64,000 nt of DNA from DATFNV01 sp963827935. GTDB taxonomy: Bacteria; Planctomycetota; Planctomycetia; Gemmatales; Gemmataceae. The notes under the pieces are model-generated. The model made no database searches. It saw only the letters and a list, made by a program, of their open reading frames with translations, and was not told the DNA's origin. The first letter of the stretch is position 1; every line of letters begins with the position of its first letter. Both the position numbers and the translations under genes were made by a program. Location of the stretch: contig CAWHCN010000030.1 in NCBI GenBank assembly GCA_963827935.1, forward strand, positions 27,203 through 91,202. Direction: 5' to 3'. Below are positions 31,881-42,101 of this stretch, piece after piece.

Positions 31881-33262
31881 ATGATACGTCGCGCGCTCGG
31901 CTTCGTGCTTCTTGCATGTCTCACGCTCGCGTCCGGCCCCTTCGGCCGCGCGGACGACGCCGTCCCCTTTCGCGTGACGGTCCGTGAGGCCCCTCGGCAG
32001 CCGGCGCCCGCCCTTCACTCGTTCGCCATCGCGACGCACGACGGGAAGTGGCTTCTGGTCGGTGGCAGGACGAACGGCTTTCACCGGACATCCGAAGCCG
32101 AGAGCACTTTTCCCTCCCGGCTTGCAAACCAGTACCTCTACGTCGTGGACCCGGCAAATGACGCCGCTTGGAAGGTCGGCATTCCCGAGCCACATCGGTT
32201 CCGCCTCCGTTCGTCGAACATGGAGTACTGCCAGGACGGAGACATCCTTTACCTCGCGGGCGGCTACGGTTCGTCGAGCGACGACGATAAACCCGAGAGC
32301 TACCAAACCTTCCCTCACCTCACGGCAATCCGGGTGCCCGAGGTTATTAAGGCCATTACCTCCGGTAACCACAAAGACGTAGGGAAATACATCGCCACCG
32401 TCACCGATGAGCGAATGCGCAGTCACTGGAGGCGGATTGAAGAAACTGGGAGAGGACTTTTTCCTCGTCTTCGGCCAGAACTACGAGGGGATCTACAAGG
32501 GAGCCCGTGTCGGCAAATATACCTGTGAAGTCCGGCGTTTCCGCGTGAAGTGGGATGGCGACGAGTTCGCCATCAAGGACTACGAGGCGTTTGGGGATCC
32601 CAAAGGGCCGGGGCCAGACTCGCCTTACCACCGGCGCGACTTAAACGTCGTCGACGCGATCCGCCCGGACGGCTCCCAAGGGATCACGGCCTACGGCGGA
32701 GTGTTTACGAAAACTGCGGGACCCTGGGTGAATCCGGTCTACATCGATCAGGACACGAAAGGGAAAGTGACGCTCTCGGTCGACCAGAAGTTCGAGCAGA
32801 AGGTGAGCCAGTACGACTGCCCGCACCTTTTGATGTACGACCCCGCCTCCAAGACTATGTTCACGACGCTCTTCGGGGGAATTAGCTTCTACTACTACAA
32901 CAAGGAAGGGAAACTCGAGCCGAGTAACCTCGATAACTTCATGCCATTTACGAGCGCCATCACGGCCATCGCCCGCGCAGCGGACGGCACTACGGTCGAG
33001 GCCGTGCAGCGTCCCGCGGATTCCCTTCCGCGCTCTCCTCGGGGCCGACGCGGTCTTTGTTCCCGCCCCGGACCTGAAGCGCTGTAAGGACGGGACGGCA
33101 ATCCTCGACTTCAGCAAGCTCCCGACGGAGAAATCAGTCCGCGTGGGGCACTTTTACGGCGGCATCCTCGCGAGCGAGCCCCAGGTTGGGCGGCTCAATC
33201 CGAGCTACGCGAGCCAGACAATCTACGAAGTGTGGATCGAGAAGCTTCCCCCGCCGAAGTGA
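31881..33262 (+). pseudogene. Secreted Kelch-like beta-propeller protein, two frameshifts
   Basis: ATG 31881 follows GAGAGGA. Signal peptide LGFVLLACLTLASGPFGRAD, then Kelch-type blades: LHSFAIATHDGKWLLVGGRT NG, then YLYVVDPANDAAWKVGI and DGDILYLAGGYGSSSDDD. A shift near 32440 leads to GEDFFLVFGQNYEGIYKG and TAYGGVFTKTAGPWVNPVY; another near 33020 leads to LPTEKSVRVGHFYGGILASE P and the stop at 33262. About 460 residues once repaired. Only 26 bases separate it from the VioB-like gene, so the two probably form an operon. Might bind sugar or act as a galactose-oxidase-like enzyme; no active-site Cys-Tyr pair is obvious. Confidence 0.62.
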
Positions 33263-33400
33263 AGGTGCGAGCGAAACTGGACCGTTCGAGGATAAAAGGT
33301 GCCGCACCCGCCTCTCGGGTCCGAACTTCGCAGAGAGACCGGCAGCCTATGGGCCGAATGGTGAATTCGCCTTCGGCGACAGCACGGAGTATGCAACACC

Positions 33401-34447
33401 ATGAGTATCGCCGGGATTGTCACATACTCGATTCGCCAGGACGGGTCCCTGGAAGGGCGATGGACTCATCAGGACCTTCAGGGCAAAGTGGCGACCGAGC
33501 GCGCCTGGGGCGGAACGCCGGGAAAACTGGCCGGCCGGTATGACGTCGAAATCCGTCTCCCGGACGGCCAGAAGACCTACGAAGGCTTGCTTACGATCAG
33601 CCCTTTCGGGGAGGCGTTTGCTTTGGTCTGGACTGGGCGCCAATTGCTGCCCGAACCCAGAAATGCGCGCTTTACCGGCATTGGCACTCTCGACGGCACG
33701 GACACACTCGTTGCGACGTTTCAGGAGGAGGTGTTGCTGACATCGCGGGCAACGCTCCGGGAGGTGTTCGACAAGATACCAGGCCCGCAGGGGGAACGGT
33801 ATGCTGACGCTTTCGCGCATGGAACTCTCCGCGTCGTGCTCTATGCACCACGAAAGACCGACACGCAGGAGCCGCATGAACAGGACGAAGTATACGTGGT
33901 CATGAAAGGGAGTGGCTCGTTCATGGTGGATGGCCGCAGACGGCCATTTGCGGAGGGCGACGTGCTGTTTGTCCCGGCGCAGCGAGTCCATCGTTTTGAG
34001 GATTTTTCGGATGACCTGGTCGTCTGGGCGGTTTTCTACGGACCTCGGGGCGGAGAATCCGAGGGTGATCCGCGTAAGGAGATCGAGCAAGCGAACGCAG
34101 ATTTCCGCAGCGCATACTCGAAAGCGGACGCCAAGGCTGTGGCAGCCATGTACACCGAACAGGCGAAACTGCTGCCACCCCACGCCCAAACCGTCGCGGG
34201 GCGTCCCGCGATCGAGGCGTTCTGGAAGTCGGCGATGGCTGCCGGCATCAGGGATGTAGAACTCAAGACCCTTGAGGTCGAATCGTTTGGAGACACGGTG
34301 GTGGAGGAAGGAACCGCGACCCTGTACGGTGACGGTAACCGCACCGTGGACAAAGGCAAGTATCTCGTGGTCTGGAAACGGGCGGGCGGCAAGTGGAGGC
34401 TCCACCGCGACTGCTGGAACTCGAATGAACCTGAACGGATGAAGTAA
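33401..34447 (+). CDS. Three-part fusion: N-terminal beta domain, cupin, SnoaL/DUF4440-like domain
   Basis: 348 residues, frame intact. Residues 1-110 form a beta-rich unit (MSIAGIVTYSIRQDGSLEGR W and GRYDVEIRLPDGQKTYEGLL). Residues about 140-220 are a cupin with EPHEQDEVYVVMKGSGSFMV and GDVLFVPAQRVHRFEDFS, including the HxxxE-type metal pattern and the second-motif His. Residues about 230-345 are an NTF2-like domain (ANADFRSAYSKADAKAVAAM YT, AGRPAIEAFWKSAM, KYLVVWKRAGGKWRLHRDCW). Probably a small-molecule-binding enzyme. The combination is unusual. No clear ribosome site before the ATG. Confidence 0.72.
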   Translation: MSIAGIVTYSIRQDGSLEGRWTHQDLQGKVATERAWGGTPGKLAGRYDVEIRLPDGQKTYEGLLTISPFGEAFALVWTGRQLLPEPRNARFTGIGTLDGTDTLVATFQEEVLLTSRATLREVFDKIPGPQGERYADAFAHGTLRVVLYAPRKTDTQEPHEQDEVYVVMKGSGSFMVDGRRRPFAEGDVLFVPAQRVHRFEDFSDDLVVWAVFYGPRGGESEGDPRKEIEQANADFRSAYSKADAKAVAAMYTEQAKLLPPHAQTVAGRPAIEAFWKSAMAAGIRDVELKTLEVESFGDTVVEEGTATLYGDGNRTVDKGKYLVVWKRAGGKWRLHRDCWNSNEPERMK

Positions 34448-34518
34448 CCACTCCGAGGTCCGAGCCCTGGGTTCGCGTTCATGGCTCCATCGTAGGGCGC
34501 TGACTCGGCGAAGGGTGG

Positions 34519-35466
34519 TTACCGTTGCCGCCTTCCAGCCCAGGTCGCCGCCTTGACGCCCGGTGCGACTTCGCCCTCGTGCGATCCAAACAGGTTGCAG
34601 GCGGGAATCTCCGTGCCGCCGGCAATCGTCGCGACCAGGTCCCATGTCCTCGCAGGGTCCGGCCGGATCATGGCAAAGTCCGTGTAGTTCTGGCTGACGA
34701 TGGGTGCGTTGGGCGGGGTTAGCGGAAAGCCCGAGAAATAGAACGAATGCGGATGCCGGTAGGGCGCCGCCGATGCATCGGCCGCGTCTGGCTCCCACGT
34801 GCTCTTGAACGCGTAGCCAAACAGTACTGCCCCGTCCGCGGTCCGATCCGGGCTTGCGCCGACCTGGATAGGCGGCTTCTTGGGATCGGGGCTTGTCCAG
34901 AAGGAATATCCTTGTATCCGGCCGCCGAGGCGTTCACTGTCTGCCCTGCTATAGGGCAGGTGTTTGATGAAATCACGGCTCGGCGGATAATTCAGGTCCG
35001 AAAACAAACAGATACGTGGCATCCCTTTCGGACGGTCCTTGTCGTAGGTAATAAAGTACGCCGTGTTGCCGAGCGAGATGAACGACGACGTGAAGTGATT
35101 GTCCATCGGGAAAATGGGCAGGCTCCACTCTTCGTAGTGCTCCATCATCGCTCCTTCTTCGCCGTTTGGTCCTCGCCAGGTGCTGTCGTAAAACGTGGCG
35201 CCGTAGGAGACCTGGTAGTCGATACCTTCCTTCAGAGAGGCCGGCGGCCGGCCATCATAAGGAGGGGGATTATCCACATAGTTCCTGAACACGCGGTACA
35301 TCGTCCACCTGGCTGACCAGTAGGGGGGATATAACGGGTCGGACGGCTCGCCAGGGCCGCGTTGGTACAGGCAGTCCGGGCACTCACACGGGCTGTACTT
35401 GGGCGGGTTGTGGACGCCATACGTGGGATAGACGATCTTCGCTTCCGGTGAGTCGTCGCGTGTCAT
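34519..35466 (-). CDS. Hypothetical protein with a CxCxxC motif
   Basis: 315 residues from ATG 35466 (AGGAGA upstream), frame intact, no signal peptide. N-terminal SPCECPDCLYQRGPGEP could bind a metal. The rest is rich in aromatic residues, Pro and Asp (YWSARWTMYRVFRNYVDNPP, FYFSGFPLTPPNAPIVSQNY TD), suggestive of a compact beta-rich domain. I do not recognise the family. It is convergent with the cupin fusion gene, so not in the same operon. Confidence 0.6.
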   Translation of the reverse strand: MTRDDSPEAKIVYPTYGVHNPPKYSPCECPDCLYQRGPGEPSDPLYPPYWSARWTMYRVFRNYVDNPPPYDGRPPASLKEGIDYQVSYGATFYDSTWRGPNGEEGAMMEHYEEWSLPIFPMDNHFTSSFISLGNTAYFITYDKDRPKGMPRICLFSDLNYPPSRDFIKHLPYSRADSERLGGRIQGYSFWTSPDPKKPPIQVGASPDRTADGAVLFGYAFKSTWEPDAADASAAPYRHPHSFYFSGFPLTPPNAPIVSQNYTDFAMIRPDPARTWDLVATIAGGTEIPACNLFGSHEGEVAPGVKAATWAGRRQR

Positions 35467-35540
35467 GGGATTCTCCTGTGTGAATCGCTCGCCCCTCGCT
35501 CAACGCGCGAAGGGCGCCGTCGCTATCATGGGCGGGTAAG

Positions 35541-38500
35541 CTATTCGAGCATAGGTCCAGCGTCTTGCTCACGTCCCCGCTGGATCGGAGCGAACAACGT
35601 CACCGCATGCAGGGGGAGACGAAGTTCGTGCATCATGCGGGCGGCGGCCCCATGACTGGCCCAGGCGTCACATCGGGCCACGTAGTCGCCGAGGGGCGGT
35701 GCGATGTCGGTCGATGCTGGTCACTCAGCTGTCGCCCTGACGGGTCCAGGATTGCGTCGTCAAAGACCAAATGACCGGTTTCTTGCGCCGATTCCTGCAG
35801 CGCGGCGCGGATTGGATCGCAATCCCGCGAGTACGACAGCAGGCGGAGTGGCGCGGTGCGGGCAAGCGCTCCCGCCAGCGAGGTTGCCCAGGAGCCAGTC
35901 CGTCTAGCACCTCCTGGCTGCTGGTCTCGGAGGCGGCGTGCAACGCGGCATCGAGGGCGCGGAGCAGCAGATCGACCGCCAAAGTCGGATCACAACTGGC
36001 CAGGGCAGGAGCCGCCTTGGGATTAGTACCCCAGGAGCCTGCCAAGGGCGCCTCGGCGAATTGCCGAACATGCGCTGCCAGAACGGGCAGACACCCGGCC
36101 GGCAGCTGCTCGGCGGCCCCGAGCACGGTCTCGCCCAGCGGGAATGCGGGATCGGCCAGGGAGGCCGGTAGCAGCGCGGCAAGCAACTCCCCCGTCAATG
36201 GGGTAGGGTGGCGCTGGTCGAGGTATAGAAGGACGGCCAGGGCGACCTCACGTTCTTCGGAGATCGCCTGTTCATCGAGCACGCAGGCGCGGACGGCGTC
36301 CCTGTCAATGCCCAGGTCCCGTTGCCGAGCCGTGCGAAGCAATTCGAGGCGGACTTCGTGGTCCGGTTCGTGAGCGTAGCCTTGAATTGCCTGCTGCAGG
36401 ACTGCTTGGTCGCTACACCCGACAAGGAGGCCAGCGGCCAGCCGGCGTATTTCCGGGTAGCGCGGCGGGACAACGCATGATCTGTAGCAGGATTTCCCCT
36501 CCGTCTCGAATCGGCAGTCCCTCAAGAGCGCCTAACCAAACCCCTAGCCGCGGGTCCTGGGGGTCGGTGATGGCGACATGACGCAACACCCGATCCCGCC
36601 CGTCGGGATCGATGGCCCCGAGCGACGGCATCCGGAGGGCATCAAGGATTCCGGACTGAATCGTTGGCTCCAGCCGCGTCGCCAGCAACTCATCGATCAG
36701 GGCATCAACGGCCGCACGACCGCCCAGTCCTCCGAGTCCGTAAAAGACCTGGCGATGGTAATACCGGCGCCGGCCGGCCACTCCCGGCGGGCGAGGGCGA
36801 TCAGCTCCGCAGCGGCCTCCGGGGCGCGAAAAGAGGAGATCTGGTGGGCAGCCTCGGCGAGGGCGGGCGGCGGCGAGTTCGGGTCGCGGAGTACTGCGCA
36901 GCGCGGTCTCGATGTCCTCTCTACTGACGCCGCGGGGGTTGGCCAGGGGCCGGAAGTCCTGCCAGGGGCCATCGAGTAGAGCATGTAGCCCGCATGCTGA
37001 GCGACCGGCCAGGGCACCGATGAGACGATGCACTGTATGGCGAATTCCCTCAGCCCCAAGCCCGCCACGGTTGCCCGGGCTACCAGATCGGCCGGATCGA
37101 GCAGGGCGTACGTGGTGACGGCCTTTTCCACAGCGGTTGGCTCGGCATGTCCTGAGATGAGTGACCACAAGCGGTCGCGGACGTCGTACCCGAGTTCTCT
37201 ACGGCCTCCCTCCGGAAGCTGGGCTGCGGCAATCAGGTCAGCCAGGCACCGGTCGATGACGCCGAAGCGATCCCGGCAGTTCCCCCATTCGGCCAAGATG
37301 CGCCGAAAAGGTCGTGGAGTGCAGGTCGGATAGGCCAGCCGCGAACTCCAGGACCACATGGCGGTCGAGCGTATTGAGGGCCAAGCCGAGCACCTGGGCG
37401 AACGGCTCCGGCTCCAGGCTGACAAGCTGCCGTGCGGCGAAGTACTCCTGGAAAGTAGCATGGATGAAGGCGTGCTCGTCAAAGAGGTGGCTCGCCTGGT
37501 TGACAAGCCGTGAGCCGAGGACGGCGGCGAGAGCTTCCTCCCCCGGGAGCAGCCCGGCGAGCTGTGCCGGGAAACGTGTAGGTCGGCCGTGGGCTTGTGA
37601 AAAGAAGGTCGTACGCAGTCGCTTCGATCGCCGTGAGGAAGTCTGGGCGAAACTCCGCGCGAACGCCGCGAACTGCGTTGTACTGCTGCCGCATCCACTC
37701 CACGGCCCGTCTATAGACTTCCGCCCGGGTCCGCGGAAGCAGGCTCACATGATCCGGAGGTGCTGCTGCAGCGACGCGGGTCAGCAGTGTGAGGAGGAAT
37801 GGATTGCCGCAGAGGTGCCTCAGATCCGGCTGTTCGTCCAGGCGTTGCAGGAAAAGCTCAAGCCGGTCAGGGTATCCGCCCCTGGTGAAATGGCGCCACG
37901 CGAGATCCTCCATCGCCCGCCGGGACAGTCCTGCGAGTTCGTACACATGCCCGCCGCCGTCGTCGCGAAGGGCCTGCGGCACGCCCGACGGCCGGGAGGT
38001 GATGAGGGTGATGAAGTCGCGTGCTTCGGCAAGCAGCCCGGGACGAATGTTCTCTCGCAGATCGGCCGAGACCTCGTCCCAGCCATCGAGCAGCAACAGC
38101 ACGCGCCGCCGCTTGCGCGCAGCTCGCGCAAGGAACGGGCGGCCAAGACGGCGTCCTCCGGTGGCAGTCCCAAAGTGCGGAAAAAGAACTCCGTGAGCGA
38201 TTCGTTTCGCCCCTGCGAGACGGAGGTCGCGTACGAGCGGAGCTTGACCACAATAGCCCAGTCGAAATCTCTTAGGGCACCGCCAGCAGTGGCCCAGGCA
38301 ATCCATTGCACGAGGGTAGATTTCCCGGCGCCCGGCTCGCCAATGACGATGGCCCGGCTGATCGTCCGGGCGAGCAAAGCCGGAACACTGACGGCCGGCT
38401 GCACTGACGAATCGAGCGCCGGGCCAGCCGCCGCGCCTGCTCCACGGCAGGAGCCTCGTATTCAGGCAGTTCCCACGCCTGCACGGCATACAGATCGACG

Positions 38501-39483
38501 TAGACCTCGTTAATCGGCGTGGGCTTTTCGCCCGGTACTGCGGACGGGAGTGCCGTCCAGCGCTCGTCCCTGCGAAGCTGTTGATGCCATACGGAGAGGG
38601 CCTGAGCGCACAGCAGCCGCGCACGCTCCTGGTGCCTCCCCGCCTCTTCCTGGTGGTGTTCCTCGCTACTTTCCAGGCCGAGCGCCAAGAGGGCTCGCTG
38701 GAGCAGCGCCACGTCGTCCTCGGTTTCCGGGTCGATGTTCGCCACAAGCCGGGTCAGCGACCGGAGTGCCTCAATCGTTGGAGGTTCGCCGGATGAAAAG
38801 TGCGCACACCATGCCGCGATGCCGCGGGGCAGGCTCCCGGGATGCGCGGCGTCGACAAGCCCCCGGGCACTTGCCAGGAACTGAACGAGCTCGCGCAAAT
38901 CCGAGACAGCTTCGGGGCCTTCCCACTGGGGCCACTGGTGCAATTCGACGGCCGCGAGGATGCGAAAGGCCAGGCGAAGCTCAGCGTTTTTCACGACGTC
39001 TATCGCCGCAGAAAGAGCCGCGGCTTGGAGATCGTTCCCTCCAACTGCACCGGCGTACCACGTCAGAAAGTCACAAAACGCCGCGATCGCAGTGCTCGGC
39101 ACGATGGTCGGGCGCGCAGTGGGATGCTGGATCCCTGGATCAGCGCTTGCGTAGATGGTGCGAAGCTGGAGGACTTGGCCACCGGGAAGCACTCCGTCAA
39201 CCGCCAGTTCGTCGATAATCCTTTCGGGAGTCTCGCCAGTCGCGTCCCACGACATTTCGCGAGCTGCGCACAGCGTTCGCAAAACCTTCTCTGACGAGTA
39301 GCGCATTTGCTTCAGACCGCGCAAAACATCGACCCGGAGCAACTGGCGCAGGCATGCCAGGTCGGCAGCCACGTCGGGGAGCTGGCGAGCAAGGTCGCGA
39401 AGGCGGCGCTCGTCCAGCGCGTCAAGTGGGGCCTTGTTCTCACGAACTACCTCTAGGTCAGCCCCGCCTGCAGAAACCGGCAA
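35541..39483 (-). pseudogene. Large NACHT-type NTPase with helical-repeat C-terminus, several frameshifts
   Basis: Minus-strand frames in series from about 39483 to a TAG at 35541. Part 1 (to about 38410): helical region, possibly DUF4145-like (SSEKVLRTLCAAREMSWDAT). Part 2: NACHT core with Walker A GEPGAGKST (38315-38341), Walker B RVLLLLDGWDEVSADLREN (about 38069-38102), ITSRPSGVPQALRDD, and the helical tail LAGLSRRAMEDLAWRHF and CGNPFLLTLL. Part 3: FIHATFQEYFAARQLVSLEP, a typical NACHT end, then HEAT-like repeats to the C-terminus (RCDAWASHGAAARMMHELRL). At least five shifts. About 1300 residues. NACHT ATPases oligomerise on sensing a trigger and activate an attached effector; here the likely effector is the adjacent nucleosidase. 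Confidence 0.72.
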
Positions 39484-39494
39484 CTGCGGCGGGG

Positions 39495-40496
39495 CTACTG
39501 AGGGTGGCGGGCAAGTTCCTCAACCTGATCGTCTCGTACTTGCCGACGCTCTCGGGAACTTGAATGGACCTCTCTTGATTTGATGCCGCTCGGCACAACT
39601 CCCGAGCGGATGATGGCGGCGGCGAAGGCGGCCGCGGAGCGGCAGGCATAGCTTGTCCATTCAGTCCCCCGCTTGAATCCAACGATGTCGCTTAGGCCAC
39701 GGACGACCAGGACAGGATATTCCCGGTCAGGGCGACGTGCGGCGCGATAGACTCCACCGGCTTCCATTTCGACGAACCCCAGTGAGCGGGCGCTCTGCCT
39801 CCACTCGCCGATAAGGTCCACGTCTTTGGCGAGAATGTTCCCGCTCCCGACCGGGATGACTGCATACCGCGGTGGGCGGCCGCGCTTGCCGGCAGGGAAG
39901 TGGTTGTTGAGGCTAGCCTGAACCTTGGCCCGGTACGAGGCCGGCCCGTAGAAGCGGTCGCTGTTGAGGTCTGACGACACCTCGCACGAGGGCTTCTTCA
40001 TGCCGACGACATTCTGCCGGTTCCAGCCCTTGAGTTTCTGTGCCCAGCCTGGGATTGCAGCGAGCAGGGCCCCGACGTCGGGATGCACTGGCCCCCCGGT
40101 AAGGTTCCACTCGCGTCGGTGGAGTTCCTGATCCTGGATCTCCGCCGAGACAGAAAAGTCGTAGATGCGGCTCGCCAGGAGGACGTCGCCGAGGCTGTAG
40201 TCGTCGTCCGCCAACCCGCCGGCGATTCCTACCAGGAGAATCCAAGCGGGGGCGAGGTCGTCGATCAAATCGCGGGCAGCCTCGTGGGCAGGTCCGTGAC
40301 CCTGCTCAAGACAGCGCGCGACCGCCACGCACGCTTCGCGTCCGTCGTCGGTATGCACCCCGCTGCACTCGTAGTAGGCGTGGCCTTTTACCGTCTCCCG
40401 GTTCGGGAAATGACGCAGGACGGCCGTGTATTCGTCGGCGCGTATCGTCAAGATGCCGAAATCAACTGTCCCCTTCAGCTCCTGAGCACTCTTCAT
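39495..40496 (-). CDS. PNP/MTAN-like nucleosidase or phosphorylase, candidate immune effector
   Basis: 333 residues from ATG 40496. Family features of the PNP/UDP-phosphorylase superfamily: FGILTIRADEYTAVLRHFPN, AWILLVGIAGGLADDDYSLG DVLLA, VIPVGSGNILAKDVDLI, the ribose-site motif GFVEMEAGGVYRAA and the acidic catalytic motif VLVVRGLSDIVG. It ends with a charged tail (SSRERRQVRDDQVEELARHP Q) 11 bases before the TTG where the NACHT frame begins, so it is either an operon partner or, given the indel rate here, the N-terminal domain of one PNP-NACHT polypeptide. ATP-cleaving PNP-like effectors are known from Detocs, CBASS and AVAST defence systems; substrate here is inferred. Confidence 0.75.
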   Translation of the reverse strand: MKSAQELKGTVDFGILTIRADEYTAVLRHFPNRETVKGHAYYECSGVHTDDGREACVAVARCLEQGHGPAHEAARDLIDDLAPAWILLVGIAGGLADDDYSLGDVLLASRIYDFSVSAEIQDQELHRREWNLTGGPVHPDVGALLAAIPGWAQKLKGWNRQNVVGMKKPSCEVSSDLNSDRFYGPASYRAKVQASLNNHFPAGKRGRPPRYAVIPVGSGNILAKDVDLIGEWRQSARSLGFVEMEAGGVYRAARRPDREYPVLVVRGLSDIVGFKRGTEWTSYACRSAAAFAAAIIRSGVVPSGIKSREVHSSSRERRQVRDDQVEELARHPQ

Positions 40497-40794
40497 TGGC
40501 GAGCACCCGACTTTCTCCCTGACGAACGTGGCGACCTGCACGGACGGCCGGAAACATCTGCGGCCAACCGCCGGGATGAGTGAGAAGCATCGTCGGCGGC
40601 TGTTTGGCGCTGGCCGGACCGTGCATGGCCGGCGGCTTGCATATCCCAAGGCCGGTGGTCAACGCTCCCTTCATTGTAAGGAACTGGATTGGAGACGGGC
40701 GCGGGTGTCCGTAGTTTCTAACCTGTCTCCTGCCGGGCCAGCCTCCGAACCGGTCATAAGTGGCTTGTCGGTGACCGCATGCCAGCGGCCTTGG

Positions 40795-40866
40795 CTCGAT
40801 GACCTTCGGGACGGGCCGATCGTCGGACAGCGCGATCAGCACGTCCGACGGCTTGATGACGCGGTG
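40795..40866 (-). pseudogene. Catalytic-loop remnant of a Ser/Thr kinase gene
   Basis: HRVIKPSDVLIALSDDRPVP KVIE is recognisable as the planctomycete kinase catalytic loop HRDIKPSNVLV and PKVIDFG, with the essential Asp changed to Val and the DFG Asp changed to Glu. No kinase sequence continues on either side in any frame that I can see. A short gene fossil in a stretch (40497-41069) that otherwise holds nothing supported. Confidence 0.4.
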
Positions 40867-41069
40867 GGGTCGGCGGCATGGCGGCGTTGGAGCTTCGAGT
40901 GCGCGGCTGAAGCGCTTGGCAGTGGGGGCAGGTACCACGCCTTTTTGGCGACGTTTCGCCCGGCATGCCCCCCCGAGCGCGAGTGCCCGAAGTGGTCATC
41001 AACGGCAGGCAACAAACCTGTTGACCGAATGTGAGAATCAGGGCAGTGTGGGAGTCTTGGACACAAGAC

Positions 41070-41354
41070 ATGGAGGTTGTCGTGGTACACACCACTCGGC
41101 ACGAACACAGGGTCTACCGCTCTAGGATCGACAAGTCAGGTCGGAGCCGGCACGGGTCCGTAGCGCCCTGGGCATTGGCAAGGGAGATTCGGTGCTGGTC
41201 GTTCAGGATGAGGCTGGCATACACCTCGAAACCTCGGAACAGGCTGTAAGGGCGATTCCGGAGTATTTCATGAATCTCGTGCCGGCTGGCGTTAGCCTCG
41301 CGGACGAGATCATTCAGGAGCATTGCGAAGAGGCGGTGCGCGAGCGTGAGTAGG
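41070..41354 (+). pseudogene. AbrB/MazE-type antitoxin, frameshifted
   Basis: From ATG 41070: EVVVVHTTRHEHRVYRSRID KSGR, then after a shift near 41150 VRSALGIGKGDSVLVVQDEA, IHLETSEQAVRAIPEYF and GVSLADEIIQEHCEEAVRE with a stop at 41352-41354. This is the normal SpoVT-AbrB swapped-hairpin domain and tail. Its stop overlaps a GTG reading SRVVLD, the usual opening of a PIN toxin, but the toxin is not readable beyond that, so the partner seems lost. Confidence 0.55.
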
Positions 41355-41487
41355 GTCGTCCTCGACTGGCGGCGTTGTCGCCAAGGTCGGCGACGATGGC
41401 CGGAACGGTGATCGCTACCAGCGGGGGCGTCGGTGTCGTGGGGAGATGCAGCGGCGACGTCGCCATTGGCATGCCCATCAAGCACCA

Positions 41488-41865
41488 TCAAGCCAGCAGG
41501 AAGGATACGTCGTACTTCGTCACGAGCCGGTCCCGCGTGACCAGCGTCATGCCTTCCGAGCAGCATTGGGCCAGCAGCATCCGGTCGAACGGGTCCTTGT
41601 GAAGCGGGGGCAGCAATCGCAGGGCCAAGGCGTGGTCGAGGGTGACGGGCAGGTGGGAGAACTTGTTGACATCGAGCAGCGGCAGCAGGTCGTCGGGGCA
41701 GGACAGGCGTTTTTGTTCCTGCTTGATGACGATCTCGTGGACGCTGGCGGCACTGACAAAGGCGGCGTTACGAGGGTTGGCGATCTCGATACGGGCCGGG
41801 TCGGCAATGGTGGACGGGTCATCAAGCCACCACAGCAGGACATGGGTGTCCAGCAGCAGCTTCAT
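41488..41865 (-). CDS. vapC: VapC-like PIN-domain toxin
   Basis: 125 residues: KLLLDTHVLLWWLDDPSTIA with the first acidic residue, FVSAASVHEIVIKQEQKRLS with the conserved Glu, and KDPFDRMLLAQCCSEGMTLV TRD with the last Asp pair. This is the PIN subgroup that pairs with Phd/YefM antitoxins. The start ATG overlaps the antitoxin stop (TAATG). Expected to be a ribonuclease acting on tRNA or other RNA when freed. Frame intact. Confidence 0.9.
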   Translation of the reverse strand: MKLLLDTHVLLWWLDDPSTIADPARIEIANPRNAAFVSAASVHEIVIKQEQKRLSCPDDLLPLLDVNKFSHLPVTLDHALALRLLPPLHKDPFDRMLLAQCCSEGMTLVTRDRLVTKYDVSFLLA

Positions 41866-42101
41866 TATTTGCTGCCGTAGAACATTTCTTCCAGCTCCTC
41901 GTCGAAATCGTCGAAATTGTCGGCGATCCAGATTTTGCCTTTGAGCTGGCCGCCCTGGCGCGGCGTCAGATCTTGTTGGACTGGCGTCAGCCGGACCATC
42001 GGTTCCCCGGCCCTGGCGATGACGACCTCTTCTCCTGCCAGCGCCCGCTTAATCAGTTGCGACAGCTTGGCCTTCGCGTCGTGAATGTTCGTAACGTGCA
42101 T
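41865..42101 (-). CDS. Phd/YefM-family antitoxin
   Basis: 78 residues: TNIHDAKAKLSQLIKRALAG EEVVIARAGEPMVRL is the Phd/YefM DNA-binding fold; the acidic tail (DNFDDFDEELEEMFYGSK) is the toxin-binding part. Directly upstream of, and overlapping, the PIN toxin. Should autoregulate from the interval 42102-42200. Confidence 0.9.
   Translation of the reverse strand: MHVTNIHDAKAKLSQLIKRALAGEEVVIARAGEPMVRLTPVQQDLTPRQGGQLKGKIWIADNFDDFDEELEEMFYGSK

Noticed and set aside
33186..33404. Small frame between the propeller gene and the cupin fusion
   Set aside because: Overlaps the real end of the propeller gene, basic composition, no ribosome site.
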